A stretch of 64,000 bases of DNA, from contig OX104127.1 in the NCBI GenBank assembly GCA_944470555.2, forward strand, positions 53,786,140 through 53,850,139. The letters run 5' to 3'. The DNA is from Heterobilharzia americana (lineage: Eukaryota; Platyhelminthes; Trematoda; Strigeidida; Schistosomatidae). Positions 47,900 through 59,649 of this stretch are shown here, one piece after another; position 1 is the first letter of the stretch, and each line of letters begins with the position of its first letter. Both the position numbers and the translations under genes were made by a program. The notes under the pieces are model-generated. The model made no database searches, was not told where the DNA came from, and saw only the letters and a list, made by a program, of their open reading frames with translations.

Positions 47900-48830
47900 A
47901 GTGGAAATATCTAAGCTGGAGTCCTCAACCACTGATTCCTGTCTTATGCAGTCAACATCTTCCTGCTCGATTCATATCAACAGTCAGAGACTTCATTGAC
48001 TGATATCATATATTGGTCTGGCCAATCTGAATCCTCCTGCAGCCGAATCTGACTCCCCTCCAAGCTTCTCATATCGAGGTAGACGTTGACTCGGCATGTG
48101 CAACAGAAGTACAAGCCAATTTAGTCAATGAAGGTTCATAATCTCATCATCAATCGACTTACCTGTCTTGCCTAGTACCTTTCGCTTAACCTTAACATTG
48201 CTCAAACCGTGATCTCACCAAATGTGAACAATGCTACGGAGACACATGTGATCAGAAACCTGGAAGCGCTCTATGTCTTATGCTTTTAAAGGTCATGTCT
48301 CATTGATAAAAGTTTAATAGTTGACCAGGGGTCAAAGGTTTTTATTGACCTGATCAACTGATAAGCTCTTATCAATAAGACATGGCTGTTGAAAGTAGAA
48401 GGCATCAAGCAGTTAAAGGATTTTGGTCACAAATGTTTTTGCAGCATTGCTCAGGTTTTCTAAAATAACCGTGGTTTGAACGTGTATTATGCATCCCCAA
48501 CCACCGCTTAACTCGACGTAAGAAGCTGGGGGGATGGTTGGGTTAGGTTGGAAGATAGCTCAGAGTGATCAGACTATGATATGATATCAATCCATGAATT
48601 CTCTAACTGTTAGTCTGAGCTGTATTGAGGGATGCAGACTGCCTGACTAGAGAGTCCCCTCAACTCAAAGAATCATTGGTTGAGGATTTTTGATGATTTG
48701 TGTACTAATGTGTACTAATGTAAAGTATGGTAACTTGAACCGATGCACTTGTGTGACGGGTTCTACGTTGATTTTATTAGTTATCTGATTATCGTTATGA
48801 TGTGAAAAGAAGAGATTAACCCTATGCGAA
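47900..48830. mobile_element. Two CR1-like fragments, head to head
   Basis: 47900-48290 (minus) follows the order of 12955-13310: gtcctcaaccactg, tcaacagtcagagacttcattg, ggtctggcc, tcaatgaaggttcataat. 48380-48830 (plus) follows 11930-12590: catggctgttgaaagtagaagg, then the decayed RT end and ttgaaccgatgcacttgtg. Confidence 0.6.
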
Positions 48831-48898
48831 GTAATCTATCATGAAGTGTATTTTTTTCTTCTGGTTTTCAACTGAAAAAAATAGTATCACATTATATT

Positions 48899-48902
<4 letters not shown>

Positions 48903-48939
<37 letters not shown>

Positions 48940-49662
48940 GTCCCTTGGGTTCCTAGTGGAATATAGGGCTTCAGTAGCACGTCTCCAGTAAACTCTGTTC
49001 TCTGAAATCTTTTGAACCTGGCTCCACGACAGCCCACAACCTCTCATTTCCTCCTTGCACGATCTCCTCCATGTCACCCTCACCACGGACGCCCAACTCG
49101 TCGCTTCCCATGGGGATTCCACTCGAGCAACTGGTCTGAGGCGTGATGTCTCCAGTCGGCCTTCTCAGTGCATGCCCAACCCATCTCCATTTCCTTCTGC
49201 ATATTTGTTGGGTGATAGGTTCTTGGTTGGTTCGTTCCAGAGCTCCTTGTTGCTTATTCTTTCTGGCAATCCATCTGATCTTCAGTATCGAGCCAGTGTA
49301 GGCAGTTGTTGATAAATGTCTGTAGTTTATTGGAAATGCCTTTCGTAACGCGCCAAGCCTCTCAACCATACAGAAGCACTGACTTGACGTTGGTGTTGGA
49401 AATCCGGATGTTGTTCCACACACTGAGTGGAGTGCAGAAGATCTCCACACTGGTTTCAGGCTAATGAACACCTGTCTTGCTTTTCCGATTCTGAATTTGA
49501 CATCTTCGTCTGTCCCGCCTGTAGTTGAGACAATGCTTCCTAGATAGGTGAAGGAGGTTACTTCCTTTAAGTTTTTCCCGTTGATGGTGACTGGAGTTTG
49601 TTGTTGTTGTTGATGGTGGTGGTGCGGTATCTTCATCACTTCTGTCTTCTCTATATTCATCC
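48903..49662 (-). pseudogene. SR2/RTE-type retrotransposon, 3' part with 229-codon frame
   Basis: The minus-strand frame 48971-49660 reads MNIEKTEVMKIPHHHHQ, VTSFTYLGSIVSTTGGTDED, FRIGKARQVFISLKPVW, a decayed middle, then QICRRKWRWVGHALRRPTGD. It is the post-catalytic part of the RTE polyprotein. There is no GGCT array at its usual site (gttcgttccagagc), a possible ancestral state. The AAT tail (48903-48938) is twelve units long. The copy ends 113 bases before the last RasGAP exon. Confidence 0.88.
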
Positions 49663-49775
49663 TATTTACATTGTATGCTAAACAATAACATTCTCCTTTT
49701 TTTCAATATTTGTTCAATCCTTAATTGTTTAAATCTCCTTTTTCTTTCTTACCTTTAAAATTTTTTTAAATATAG

Positions 49776-50104
49776 ATTACAAGAATTGAAAAAAATGCTT
49801 CAATTAGAGCGTCAAGAGATTGAAGAGGTGGTTGCCTCTAAAACAGAAGTAATAAAACAACAAGAAAAATCTATTGAACAGTTAGAATCAGAACTGGATC
49901 AATTGCGTAGAGAGCATCGACCATCAAAAGTGAAACCACCCAATGGTAGGCATACAAGTAAATCAACATCACGTACAGTCAGTCCAGCTTCATCTTTCTC
50001 TTCTGAATGCTATTCATCTGATGTAACTCAAGCTTGTCATAGTTATAATTATCACCACATTAACAATAACAATAATAATAATACTATTTCCAATAATGAT
50101 ATGC

Positions 50105-50145
<41 letters not shown>

Positions 50146-50433
50146 TTCTTAGATTCACCAATTTCTGATTATCATAGTAATCAAGGCTTAAATAATATTA
50201 GTCGCAATGATACAGTAAATATTGAAAATTATCGAACTCAAAGTTTTCGAGAGAAATTATTATGGAGAGGACAAATAAATCGATGTGAACCACAGGTTAG
50301 ATGTGATTCAAATCTACTTTATTTATCAAGAGCCAGTGAAGGTACAGGAATTCCTTTAGGACATTTAATTGAAGCTAATCGTTCAATACATTTAAAACAT
50401 CGTGTTTCTGAGACAAAAGTTATGCCTCAATAA
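49776..50433 (+). CDS. RasGAP gene, exon f (C-terminal coiled coil, stop)
   Basis: The last exon begins with one base completing the Arg codon, then reads LQELKKMLQLERQEIEEVV and KTEVIKQQEKSIEQLESELD, ending the coil with QLRREH. The heptad pattern and the position before the C terminus match the coiled coil of SynGAP/DAB2IP ([22 protein letters not shown] in SynGAP is the equivalent). It continues with a Ser-rich stretch, an Asn tract of about 14 residues (50104-50145, AAT repeat) and a C-terminal part ENYRTQSFREKLLWRGQ without known domain. Stop TAA is at 50431-50433. The acceptor tatag is at 49771-49775. Confidence 0.95.
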
Positions 50434-50501
50434 TCACTTTAACTACTAATAATCTAACATAAACTGTTAATACTCTTTACTATCGATCATACTAAATATA
50501 G

Positions 50502-50507
50502 AATAAA
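50502..50507 (+). terminator. Candidate polyadenylation signal AATAAA
   Basis: AATAAA lies 69 bases after the RasGAP stop codon in AT-rich sequence. It is the first canonical signal downstream. Others, for example near 50720, could also be used. Confidence 0.55.
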
Positions 50508-51180
50508 AATATTTGAAAGAAACTTACATTTCTAATCATAAAATGATATAAAAATTCAATTTTCATTATTAAAAAGTATTTAAGGAAGTGAATCATTATT
50601 TAATTAGACCTTTGTGAATACATCTTCATTAATGTATATGTTATATTTTTAAAATAACCGCTTAAGGATTACTTAATCCCAGTGATGTGTTTAAACAATT
50701 ACAAATCAAATCAGCAAATAAATAATCATTGGCATTTTGTTAACTGCTTCTCTTTAGTCTTTCTATTCTTCCTCTTTTTTTTGTTTTTAGAAATTTTTCA
50801 GTAAAAATAAAGGAAAACCGAAAAAAAAAGATGATTGAAATGAAATAACCATAACACATAAAGAATTTCTTTCTTTTTTTTTTCCAGTGTTTCTTTTAGT
50901 ATTTTCATTTATTGTTTTCAGTTCTATGGTTTAGTATTCATCTTATTTCTTATACTAATTAGTATCACCTACTACTTTTACTAGAATTGTCATTATGATT
51001 TTGAAAGTATCTTTGACCAATTTAGACCAATTTTATATTCAATGTATCCCCAAATGAACAGAATTATGTAGCATTGAATGTACATATATTTAACAGACAT
51101 ATTGATATAAATAAATATATATATATATTTCAAGTTATTGATATGACCACATTGTCTAATTTCATTGGTATAGTAGAATC
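50508..51180. other. 3' flank of the RasGAP gene, AT-rich
   Basis: Likely remainder of the 3' untranslated region and intergenic DNA. It holds homopolymer runs of T and A and a short TA run at 51115-51127. No gene seen. Confidence 0.6.
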
Positions 51181-51260
51181 GATTCAAGACGAGTATTTCG
51201 TCCTATTTAGAACTTTTCAGTTGAATATATCTGCATCTCAATGAGAGTGATAGTATTCCT
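51181..51260 (-). mobile_element. Sm-alpha remnant
   Basis: Reverse complement reads aactgaaaagttctaaataggacgaaatactcg: the hammerhead core with G8 changed (CTGAAAA). Confidence 0.5.
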
Positions 51261-51344
51261 AAGTTTCAATAAATGATAAAAGTCTAACTTTTCAAGAATT
51301 TAAAATAATTAATCCATGAATTTACACAATATCAATAAGAAGAT

Positions 51345-51545
51345 GGAGATAACCTGAGAAATGTGATGTACTTGAGCAATACATTTCGAACAAACTGTTT
51401 ACACAGATCCGGAAGGATAGTCAGGAGGAATCATACATTATTGAGATAAAGATTATTAAGGAAAGGTTAAGGTTCTGAACTTTTTATAGCTAAAGCTTCG
51501 ATGAACAATCTTGACGGCTTCTATATAATTGTCTAAAGACTGACT
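51345..51545 (+). mobile_element. PLE fragment
   Basis: aatgtgatgtacttgagcaatacatttcg matches 45165-45190 (tgtatttgcgtaacacattccg), and SELFIAKASMNN resembles ETFLAKNMNT of the plus PLE copy at 45380. Very decayed. Confidence 0.45.
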
Positions 51546-51589
51546 GACTTTTTTCATCAATGCTTCCACCTGTAGAGGACGATAAGAGT

Positions 51590-52190
51590 TTTCTTCCTGT
51601 ATTTATCGGGTCAAGTGTACTGTGCTGCAGTCGACTCTGTTCTACTCTATGACTGTGAAATATGGCCATTAAAAGTGAAAGAGAAGGCTTCAGGTGCTTG
51701 ACCACAGTTACCTTCGTAGCATAGGCTGTGTTTCGTGGTGTCACCAGATGAGTAACACCAAAGTTAGGCATGGAGTTTTAGACAGAAGAGATAAGACAGC
51801 TGATGCGGAAGTGAACCTTCATCGACTGAAATGGCTGTGGCACGTGTTACGTATGCCTAGCTATCACCTGCCCTGTCGCATAGTGTTGGTCGAAGGTGTT
51901 TTAAACTGGAATCAGGCTCAGGGCGACCCCGGTTGGGGTCTATGAGACAAGAGTGACTGGAGACTCTAGGTGATATGGCTCACGACCAATATCAGCGGCG
52001 CAGATGTACACACATTATCCTCATCATTTTCTTACTCCTCTCATTTATTACTTTCTACTTCTTTTGACCAAATTTTCTTTCTTTCCTCATCTTTCATCGC
52101 ATTGGCTTATTACTTCATGTGTTGATATGAAGTGTGACAAGTTGGGCCGTTACCCAGTAATGCCTGGTCCTATGTTAATCTTGATGATGT
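51590..52190 (+). pseudogene. CR1-like retrotransposon 3' end
   Basis: Plus-strand pieces GQVYCAAVDSVLLYDCEIWP, EVNLHRLKWLWHVLRMP and QEWLETLGDMAHDQYQRRRC follow the conserved end of the CR1-like polyprotein, with shifts. The 3' end, taatgcctggtcctatgttaatc then GATGATG, is the tail type seen at 9800. Confidence 0.8.
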
Positions 52191-52239
52191 ATTTGTCAGG
52201 TTATTTAAATGTAATTGACTTTCTAGCCATGCCATTATA

Positions 52240-52580
52240 TAACTACTTATGAACACATTGCTATACACATTCAAATTGTCTACCCTCTGTTGGAAGATGG
52301 ACTCCTATGAGGAGGCCTCGATACTGCCAGATTTTCGTAGTTGTATTCAGGTTGGTGACTAGCAGTGGGACCCAGGGCGCGCGTTTCATCCTACTTGGGA
52401 CTCGTCGGCTGGAAGTACCTAGTGGATAACACTCGCGCCTCAAGCGATAGGTACTAGGTTCGAGTCTCAGTGGGAAAAATATCGTTCACTGTAGTGCAGG
52501 TTTATCCAGTTAATGAGTCCCAAGCAGGATGAAATGCGTATCCTGGATTCTACTACTAGTCACCAATATGAATATATAGG
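52240..52580. mobile_element. Sm-alpha unit with two opposite hammerhead remnants
   Basis: Minus tail (tggaagatggactcctatg), a minus hammerhead at about 52365-52420 whose core reads CCGACGA (U4 lost), a plus tRNA-like head with B-box GGTTCGAGTCTC (52457-52468), and a plus hammerhead reading TTAATGA. Neither should be active. The layout repeats that at 44313-44765. Confidence 0.7.
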
Positions 52581-52589
52581 AACACATAT

Positions 52590-54074
52590 TTGGGAATGAG
52601 AGTGGAGAATTGTTTGCAGAATTCTGTGCATTCAACGATTTGGTGATTGGAGGCAGTGCTTTCAAGCACAAGGATATCCACAAAGCGATTTGATTTCACC
52701 AGATGGACACACTAAAAATCAGATTGACTTCATCCCAATGTGAAGAAAGTGTTGACGCAGCCTACTTGACACAAGGTCAAGAAGAGGAGCAGATGTAGGT
52801 TCAGACCACTTACTGTCTAGTACAAGGAACCTTCCAAATCAAGTTGAAAGCCTTCAGGGAAGTTGGTGATAGACCACAGTTCAAGTTCAACACCCCAAAG
52901 AGGAACTGAAGGACAAAACTACACAGAAAATCTTCACGTCAGCCATCAAGACAAAATGGGAGATATCGAGGAACATCCCTGAAAGACCCTGGGTGGATGA
53001 TCACTGGAACTCTTTAATGGAGATATGGAAAGAAGCCTGCACAACCCTATTAGGAAGGAAGAAGAAAGACAAGGAATGGATCTCGACGGACACATGGAAG
53101 CTGATAGAGGAGAGGAGGATGGTGAAGCAGAAGATAAACCAGTGCATTGATGCTCAACGACAAGAGGAACTTAGTACAATGTACAAAACACTACACTGGA
53201 CAAAGAAGTGAAGAAGAGTGCATGGGAAGACAAAAGACACTCCTACGACACATTGGCAAGTGAAGCAAAACAGGCTGCAGGTAGGAAAGACCTGACAATA
53301 TTGTATCAAATAACCAAGTTACTATCTGGGAGGGAAGAGATCAACACAGATGAAAGCAATGAAAGATAGTGAGGGAAAGTTAGTTACCAAACAGAGAGGA
53401 GAAACAAAGGAAACGACGGGCTGACCACTTCAAAAAGCTCTTGAATCGACCACCACCTACGCTTCTTCCAGAAGTACTACCTGCAGCCACAGAACTACAG
53501 GTGAACACAAATCCTCTGACAAAAGTGGAAGTCCTGAGCGCCATAAAGCTACTGAAATGCGAGAAAGCAGCAGGACCAGATGAAATCCCGCCAGAAGCAC
53601 TGAGAGCAGACACAGAGACAACAGCAGACATGCTCACACCACTATTGCAGATACCCAGTCAATAACAAAGACAACAAGCTCCATCGCCATCAATGAGAGA
53701 AATTTTAAAAAAGTAGCCTCCTTCACCTATCTGGTCAGCACAGTCTCAACTGCAGACGGCACAGACGAGGACGTCAAAGCCAGCCAGGATCGAAAAGACA
53801 GCAAGATAGGCCTTCCTGCATTAACCTGAAACCAGTGTGAAGATCTCCTCCACTGTACTCAGCATAAAGCGTGAACAACATCCGGATTTTCAACACCAAT
53901 TCAGTCAAGTAAGTCAGTGCTTCAATGTGATGGTTGAGAGACTTGGCGTGTTATGAAAGGCATTTGCAACAAACTACAGATATTCGTTAAGAACTGCTGC
54001 CTACGCTGGCTCATTACTGAAGCTGAGATGGCCGGAAAGAGTAATAAGAATAAGTAAGGGATAACTCTGACTGA

Positions 54075-54149
<75 letters not shown>

Positions 54150-54503
54150 GCAGGGAACCAACGAAGCAAGAAGATATCGCTGAACAAATATGCAGTGGAA
54201 GGAAGTGGAGATAGATTGGAATGGAATGGAATGGGGTGGGTTGGGTTGGGCATACACTGAGAAGACCGAATGGGGACATCACGTGCCAGGCCAGGCCAGG
54301 CACTCGAGTGGAATCGAGATGGGAAACGACGAGTTGGTCGTCGGAGGTGAGGGTGACATGGAGGATATGGTGTGAGGAGGAGAATAGAGGTTGTGGGGTG
54401 TCGTGGAGCGAGATTGATATATTGTAGAGAAGAGAGTGTAATGGAGACCTGCTAGTGAAGGTGTATGTTTTATTAGGAACCCAAGGGACAAATAATAATA
54501 AAT
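52590..54503 (+). pseudogene. SR2/RTE-type retrotransposon with large internal deletion
   Basis: It begins in the apurinic endonuclease domain: FAEFCAFNDLVIGGSAFKHK, then IRLTSSQCEES (the NQIDHI-equivalent, shifted). The linker follows (WKEACTTLLGRKKKDKEWIS) and then VEVLSAIKLLKCEKAAGPDE. At about 53650 it jumps from the start of the RT domain to the region after it (ggagaaattttaaaaaagtagcc), so the RT core is deleted. The GGCT array of about 19 units (54080-54148) follows three GACT units. It ends gggacaaataataataa. Confidence 0.88.
54068..54148 (+). repeat. (GACT)3(GGCT)n array in SR2 copy
   Basis: ctgactgactgact then about 17-19 GGCT units, then gcaggcaggg. The GACT start is shared with the copy at 58498-58540. 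Confidence 0.95.
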
Positions 54504-54649
54504 ACTGTTCACACATAAGTTGATGGAAGTGAAGAGAGTGACATACTTCCCAGATGGATAAATCCAGCCTTCTGCTTGTTTACACTCAAAGAACAAGTTC
54601 AGAAAATCAAAGCCAAAGTCATACTGAATAGCTTGCTTTAATTACATAA

Positions 54650-55210
54650 TATGATTTCAGGCACAGAAGATAAATCAGTCCATGAGATTGTGGAACTGCA
54701 CTGATCGAAGTGGTTGCATCATATATTACAACCTAATTCAATACACATTACTACCTGAAGGTGCTCATGTCGATGTACAGTGACAGGAGAGGTTGGATTA
54801 GGTTGAAACAACACTTAGAGTGCTCAGATCAGTCGATGAAGTCTCTGGCTGTGGGTCTGAGAGCCAATTAGAGAGGTGTAAACTACCTGACTGAGGTTCA
54901 GGATACGATAGGAATCAGTAGTTGAGGACTCCAAGCGACATGGCTGAAAATCAGTCACAGTGATGCAAATGTTATCACTCGTTGACGTTTTCTTAAGTTT
55001 TAATATTCGTACAAACCTTCATCTTCAAACGTTCTATTCTGTCATACAACTTTGTCTACTTTGATGTCATTTTTTTCTATCCATTTGTTCTGTGCATGTT
55101 ACTGTGAAGTGTGGCAAACTGAACCAATGCTTGTGTGTGTAAGGTTCTACTTTGACTTTTTTCTCTCTATCTACCTCTCCAAAGGAATATTAAGTGAAGG
55201 AAGTGTGAAA
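54650..55210 (+). mobile_element. CR1-like retrotransposon 3' part, degraded
   Basis: Follows 12070-12590 in order: agtccatgagattgtggaactgc, tggttgcatcatatattac, gaagtctctggctgtgg, then tgttactgtgaagtgtggcaaactgaacc. No frame survives. Confidence 0.6.
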
Positions 55211-55550
55211 TATGTGAGACCGGAGGATGGTACTAATTCATCAGGCCAGTGACTGCACATCTGAGTTGTATAAGACAGTTTAGTTAGACTAATTGACGTT
55301 ACTGAGGAAGTAAAACCAAGCGTTTGAAGATATTTGATATCCATTCATATTGTTGTTAACCTATAATCTTCGTCTCCATTTATTTTCATCTCCATGCTCT
55401 GGTAGATATTTGACAATTTAAACCCACTGCCTTTTGTATGTAATTCAAAACTGACAGGCCTGAGCAGACTAAATGTGAATCAAACTAACCACTTTACTAC
55501 TTAAATCCGCAAGATGCTTTAGTCTTATATTTTGACAACAATGGTCAAGT
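55211..55550. other. Nothing recognised
   Basis: No gene or repeat recognised between the CR1-like and PLE fragments. Confidence 0.45.
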
Positions 55551-56091
55551 TTGACAACTGTCAGAAAAGCAACCAACAATACATAAGGGATTTTAATGTC
55601 ATCTATGCAAACCAAAGGACCCAGTCAGCAAAGAAGAAATGATCAATGTTATCTACAAAATCAACTGCAGTAATCTCAAATACTACTACGTAGGACACTG
55701 AAGTAGACAAGTATTACAAAGCCTACGTGAACATAGGCTGGCTGTTCAATGAAGACTCTCATCTCAGTACACTGTGACAACCACAACCAGGCATTCACTT
55801 GAGACAACTTCAATGTATTCAAAAGTGCAAACTCAAAAACAGCACAAGAATTCTCTGGGGCATCGCATTAAAAAAATTAGCAACAAATCACCACAGTGAC
55901 CTGGACGCAATATACCAGCCGATTCGAAACAAATTAAATGCAGGAGTTAATCGATCTAAATGTAAGGAAATTCTTGTTACAAACAAATGTGAAATTGTCA
56001 GTCACTTAGGTCAAGTCAACTCGCTGAACTTCTGTACTTAAGTAATCAATACAAAAAGAACCCCACTCGTCAGCGAAATCCAACCAATCAG

Positions 56092-56135
<44 letters not shown>

Positions 56136-56460
56136 GCCACCCAATCAGATCGAGATAACCTTCATCACATCAGTCAAACAAAGGTGTCAACCAGTCAGAA
56201 AAAGATGACCTTCACCAGATCAATCAAAAAAAAGGTGAACAAATCACAACGAAGCGATCTCAATGTATTCTAAGCAAACAAATGAAATCAACCAATCAAT
56301 TAGCTGTCCATCTCTCTGAGAGGAATATAAGCAAGAGGCCAACCAATCAGGTTGCCCATGAACTCACCAAGCGACCAATCAAGTGACACTCGGACAGAGT
56401 AACACTTTTTAAATAACCAAGCAAAACCAATTAGTACACGTCATTTGCAGCCCTGATGGT
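55551..56460 (+). pseudogene. Penelope-like element of a second lineage, GIY-YIG end and 3' tail
   Basis: Plus-strand pieces read DPVSKEEMINVIYKINCSN and YYYVGH (the nuclease, VIY/YVG), then SLREHRLAV, and in another frame LDAIYQPIRNKLNAG. This resembles the Penelope/Poseidon-like ends, distinct from the CIY-type copies at 23 and 45 kb. A TA run (56094-56132) and a tail with repeated ACCAATCA-like words follow. Confidence 0.7.
56094..56132. repeat. (TA)n microsatellite
   Basis: About 19 TA units within the PLE 3' tail. Confidence 0.95.
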
Positions 56461-56930
56461 GAGATCTGACATGACGTTAAAGCGTTTACCAACAAAAACT
56501 CTAACTCAGAGAACAACTCATCTCTGAGTCTATAAACAGCAATTGGGCAATTTCGTGAACAATGACTATGTAATTCCTTGGAAATTATACCATTCAATGA
56601 TCAACATACGATGTCTAAGAAACATTACAGGCATTGGGAAAATGCAATTTATCATCCATAGATCCAAAAAAACTACGATAGTAGATTAGATATGGTTACT
56701 TTAAATATGTGGGACAAAAATGCGTAGGAAATTCTATAGTACACCTTCAATATTTTTTATCATTCAAAAAATGTAACAAGTTTAGCAATATATTACGAAT
56801 GTTACAAACATTTTGACAGTAAAAAATTTAATATTTGTTTTCATATAAGCAGTTCTGTTTGTTGGATATGAAAGACTACCTCCGCTAAGTCTGTATATCT
56901 GTACAAACTCTGAAGTTATTTCTATTTATT
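56461..56930. other. Nothing recognised beyond possible PLE tail
   Basis: 56461-56600 may still be PLE 3' sequence. The rest is AT-rich without features. Confidence 0.4.
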
Positions 56931-56939
56931 TATATGCTT

Positions 56940-57215
56940 GTAATTCTCCGTTGTTTTCGTTGCATCGAATTGTTCGACCTCCATTGGTATATGGGCTCCA
57001 ATGCGGATGCCTCGATATTGCTTGAATGTCAGTTATGGTAAGTTACTTGGTTGTGGCTAGAAGAGAAATCCGGGATGGGCGTTTCGTCTTAACTGGGATC
57101 ATCAGCCGGATGCGAAAAGAAAACCATTCCCTGAAGTGCAGACAGATCCAACTGACGAGTCCCAAGTAGCACGAAACAAGCGTCCTGGATTCCTCTGTTA
57201 GCCATAACCAACCAA
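56940..57215. mobile_element. Sm-alpha unit with head-to-head hammerheads
   Basis: Minus tail (ccattggtatatgggctcc at 56981-56999), then a minus hammerhead (57062-57117: CTGATGA complement at 57099-57105, GAAAC complement at 57081-57085, stem I atccgg/ccggat perfect, stem II damaged). A shortened middle without a clear tRNA head and a plus hammerhead (57145-57192) follow. Confidence 0.7.
57145..57192 (+). ncRNA. Hammerhead ribozyme motif, plus strand, core intact
   Basis: CTGACGA at 57152-57158, GAAAC at 57173-57177, GTC at 57182-57184. Stem I pairs atcca with tggat, stem II pairs gtcc with gcac with one mismatch, stem III is A-U and C-G over a four-base loop. It keeps every conserved core base. 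Confidence 0.55.
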
Positions 57216-57689
57216 ACTCTAAATTTGACTGAAACGTGTACTATGAAGTGAAGGCCTATCTATCACAGATCACTACTACTGTCCGGTTCTTTTTTGCACC
57301 TAAGTACTTATATGACAACATCATACGAATTTCGAAGTATAATGCATAAAATATTGTAATATGAGCGTAAAACTTGAACCCTGTAGTAGAATGCAACTTT
57401 ATATCGGTAGACTTCAGTCAACAGACAGAACTTAGACAACATGGAATTGATTACCGTCTACTGACCAATCGATGCACATGATCCAGTCCTATAGGAAGTT
57501 GTTCGCGGTTCGAATAGCTTGTTGGTGACGTCTCTGACTACCACATCAGTTCCTTTGAGTTTGCAGATATGTCTTACTGACGAGTGCTAACAAGCATGAA
57601 ACCTAGACCAAAGCAAGGCTTCCTACCGATTGCCCCACAAATTCAGTTTCAGTCTGTTTATTCGATATGTCATGCAGTGAAATAGACTA
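57216..57689. mobile_element. Unassigned sequence with a type C SINE remnant
   Basis: 57500-57640 carries ttcgaatagcttgttggtgacg and caaagcaaggcttcc, the C-type head and body. The rest is unassigned. Confidence 0.45.
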
Positions 57690-58860
57690 AAATGGAATAA
57701 CAATGGGAAGCTCATTGATGCCTTTGAAGTGAAGACGGGAGACAGGAGTAAGACAAGGTTGTCTACTATCACCCATGGTATTCCTGATTATGGTAGACTG
57801 GATCATGCAACAAACCGTGAGGAGTGAGAATATGAGGATAGGCTGTTTGACCGGGGAAAAGATCCTAGAAGATCTGGACATTGCTGATGACTTGTGTCTA
57901 ATGTGTTGTGGCACAAATTCGAAGATGTACAGTCAAAAAGTAAGAAGTTGACAGAGGAGGCGAGGCGAGGCAAGGCAGGGTAGAGCAGGACAGGGCAGCG
58001 AAGACGGGACTTCAAGTGAGTGTGGAGAAGACAGAGGTGATGATGATATACAACCAACGCCAATAACCACCACCACCACCACCAACAACAACAACAAGAA
58101 GCTCCAATCACGATCAACAGGAGAAAGTTAAGGGAAGTAGCCTGTTTCACCTATGGAGGCAATGCAGCATCGTTTCAAGTGCAGGCGGCACAGGCACAGA
58201 TGAGGACACCAAAGTCAGCCAGGATGGAAAAGACAGCAATACATGTGTTGATTAACCTGAAATCAGTGTGGAGATCTCCTCCACTGTACTCAGCATAAAG
58301 TGTGAATAACATCCGGATTATCAACACCAATTCAGTCAAGTAAGTCAGTGCTTCAATGTGATGGTTGAGAGACTTGGCGTGTTATGAAAGGCATTTGCAA
58401 CAAACTACAGATATTCGTTAAGAACTGCTGCCTACGCTGGCTCATTACTGAAGCTGAGATGGCTGGGAAGAGTGATAAGAATAAGCAAGGGGTAACTCTG
58501 ACTGACTGACTGGCTGGCTGGCTGGCTGGCAGGCAGGCAGGTAGGGAACCGACGAAGCAAGAAGATATCGCTGAACAAATATGCAGTGGAAGGAAGTGGA
58601 GATGGATTGGGCATACACTGAGAAGGCCGACTGACGACATCACGTGCCAGGCCAGGTTGTCTAGTGGAACCCAAATGGGAAACGACGAGTTGGGCCTGAG
58701 ATGAGAATGTGACATGGAGGAGATCGTGTGAGGAGGAGATGAGAGTTTCTGGGCTGTCATGGAGCCAGGTTCAAAGATTTCAGAGAACAGAGCACACTGG
58801 AGACGTGCTAGTGAAGTCATATGTTCTGTTAGAAACCCAAGGGACAAATAATAATAATAA
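57690..58860 (+). pseudogene. SR2/RTE-type retrotransposon, RT C-terminal part to 3' end
   Basis: It starts near gggaagctcattgatgcc (the HNGKLSDAFEVKTGV region) and encodes VRQGCLLSP and VVDWIMQQT-like blocks. Motif C reads LDIADDLCLM, with the catalytic AspAsp kept. An insertion of TGACAGGAGG-like duplicated text (57947-58015) interrupts the next part. The array is (GACT)3(GGCT)4 then GCAG units (58498-58540). It ends gggacaaataataataataac. Confidence 0.85.
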
Positions 58861-59640
58861 TAACATAATATGGTATTCTTACTTTAACCATTGTCCTCAA
58901 ATACAGTGAAAACGAATTATTTAAACGTCTAGTCAAATTACAGTCTTCTAATTTTCTCATTTTTGGTGGTTTCACCCCACGCCCTTTGGAAAATCCAATT
59001 CTATCCATCAAGTTACTTACATTGAAGTGTCAAGTTTTTGTATCTGAAGAGAATACCAAAATGTCAAAATCGATAAAGCATAGGGTTAACTAGTGCAGCA
59101 GAATATACTAGTGTAGATAGAGTAAGAAGCAACATGATTAATCCTGTTGAAAGCTAACAGTACATATGAATATCAATTGTAATCATAATATGTTTTTGGC
59201 AAAGTAATTACTCACTTAATTTGATGCTCACATGGTACAACTGTGAAACCTTTAAAACAGCATGACTAGATGAGCAGTTAGAGAGTAAGCATTTTCAAAT
59301 ATCTCTGGCATTATAAATTCACATGACAACCAGACGATTTTAACTAAAAACATTCTTAATTACAGCTGAATACACTTATTTAATCATAGGAAAAGACAAG
59401 ATGTGATTGAAGAGGAGAAAAAATTTTCTTTTCAAGTTGAATTGAAGATTTAACAAAAGAATCTTTTTCGGTGCTAAATATGTTCGTTCAGTTAGGTTCT
59501 TTAGCTTTATGTTCATATCTATGAATCTAAGCAAGAAACCGTAATCCGTTAAAGTTCATTGTTCTTTGTCAACAGTGTAATGGAAAATGTTATTGCTTCA
59601 GACATCTTCAGGAAACAACTGTCAAAATCCTTAAATTGAA
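58861..59640. other. Nothing recognised
   Basis: AT-rich; no gene or repeat recognised. Confidence 0.5.
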
Positions 59641-59649
59641 TATACATCA

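Noticed and set aside
53640..53655. Splice-acceptor-like ctattgcag at the SR2 deletion junction
   Set aside because: The resemblance comes from joining ctattg to the following segment. There is no matching donor and no host exon nearby.
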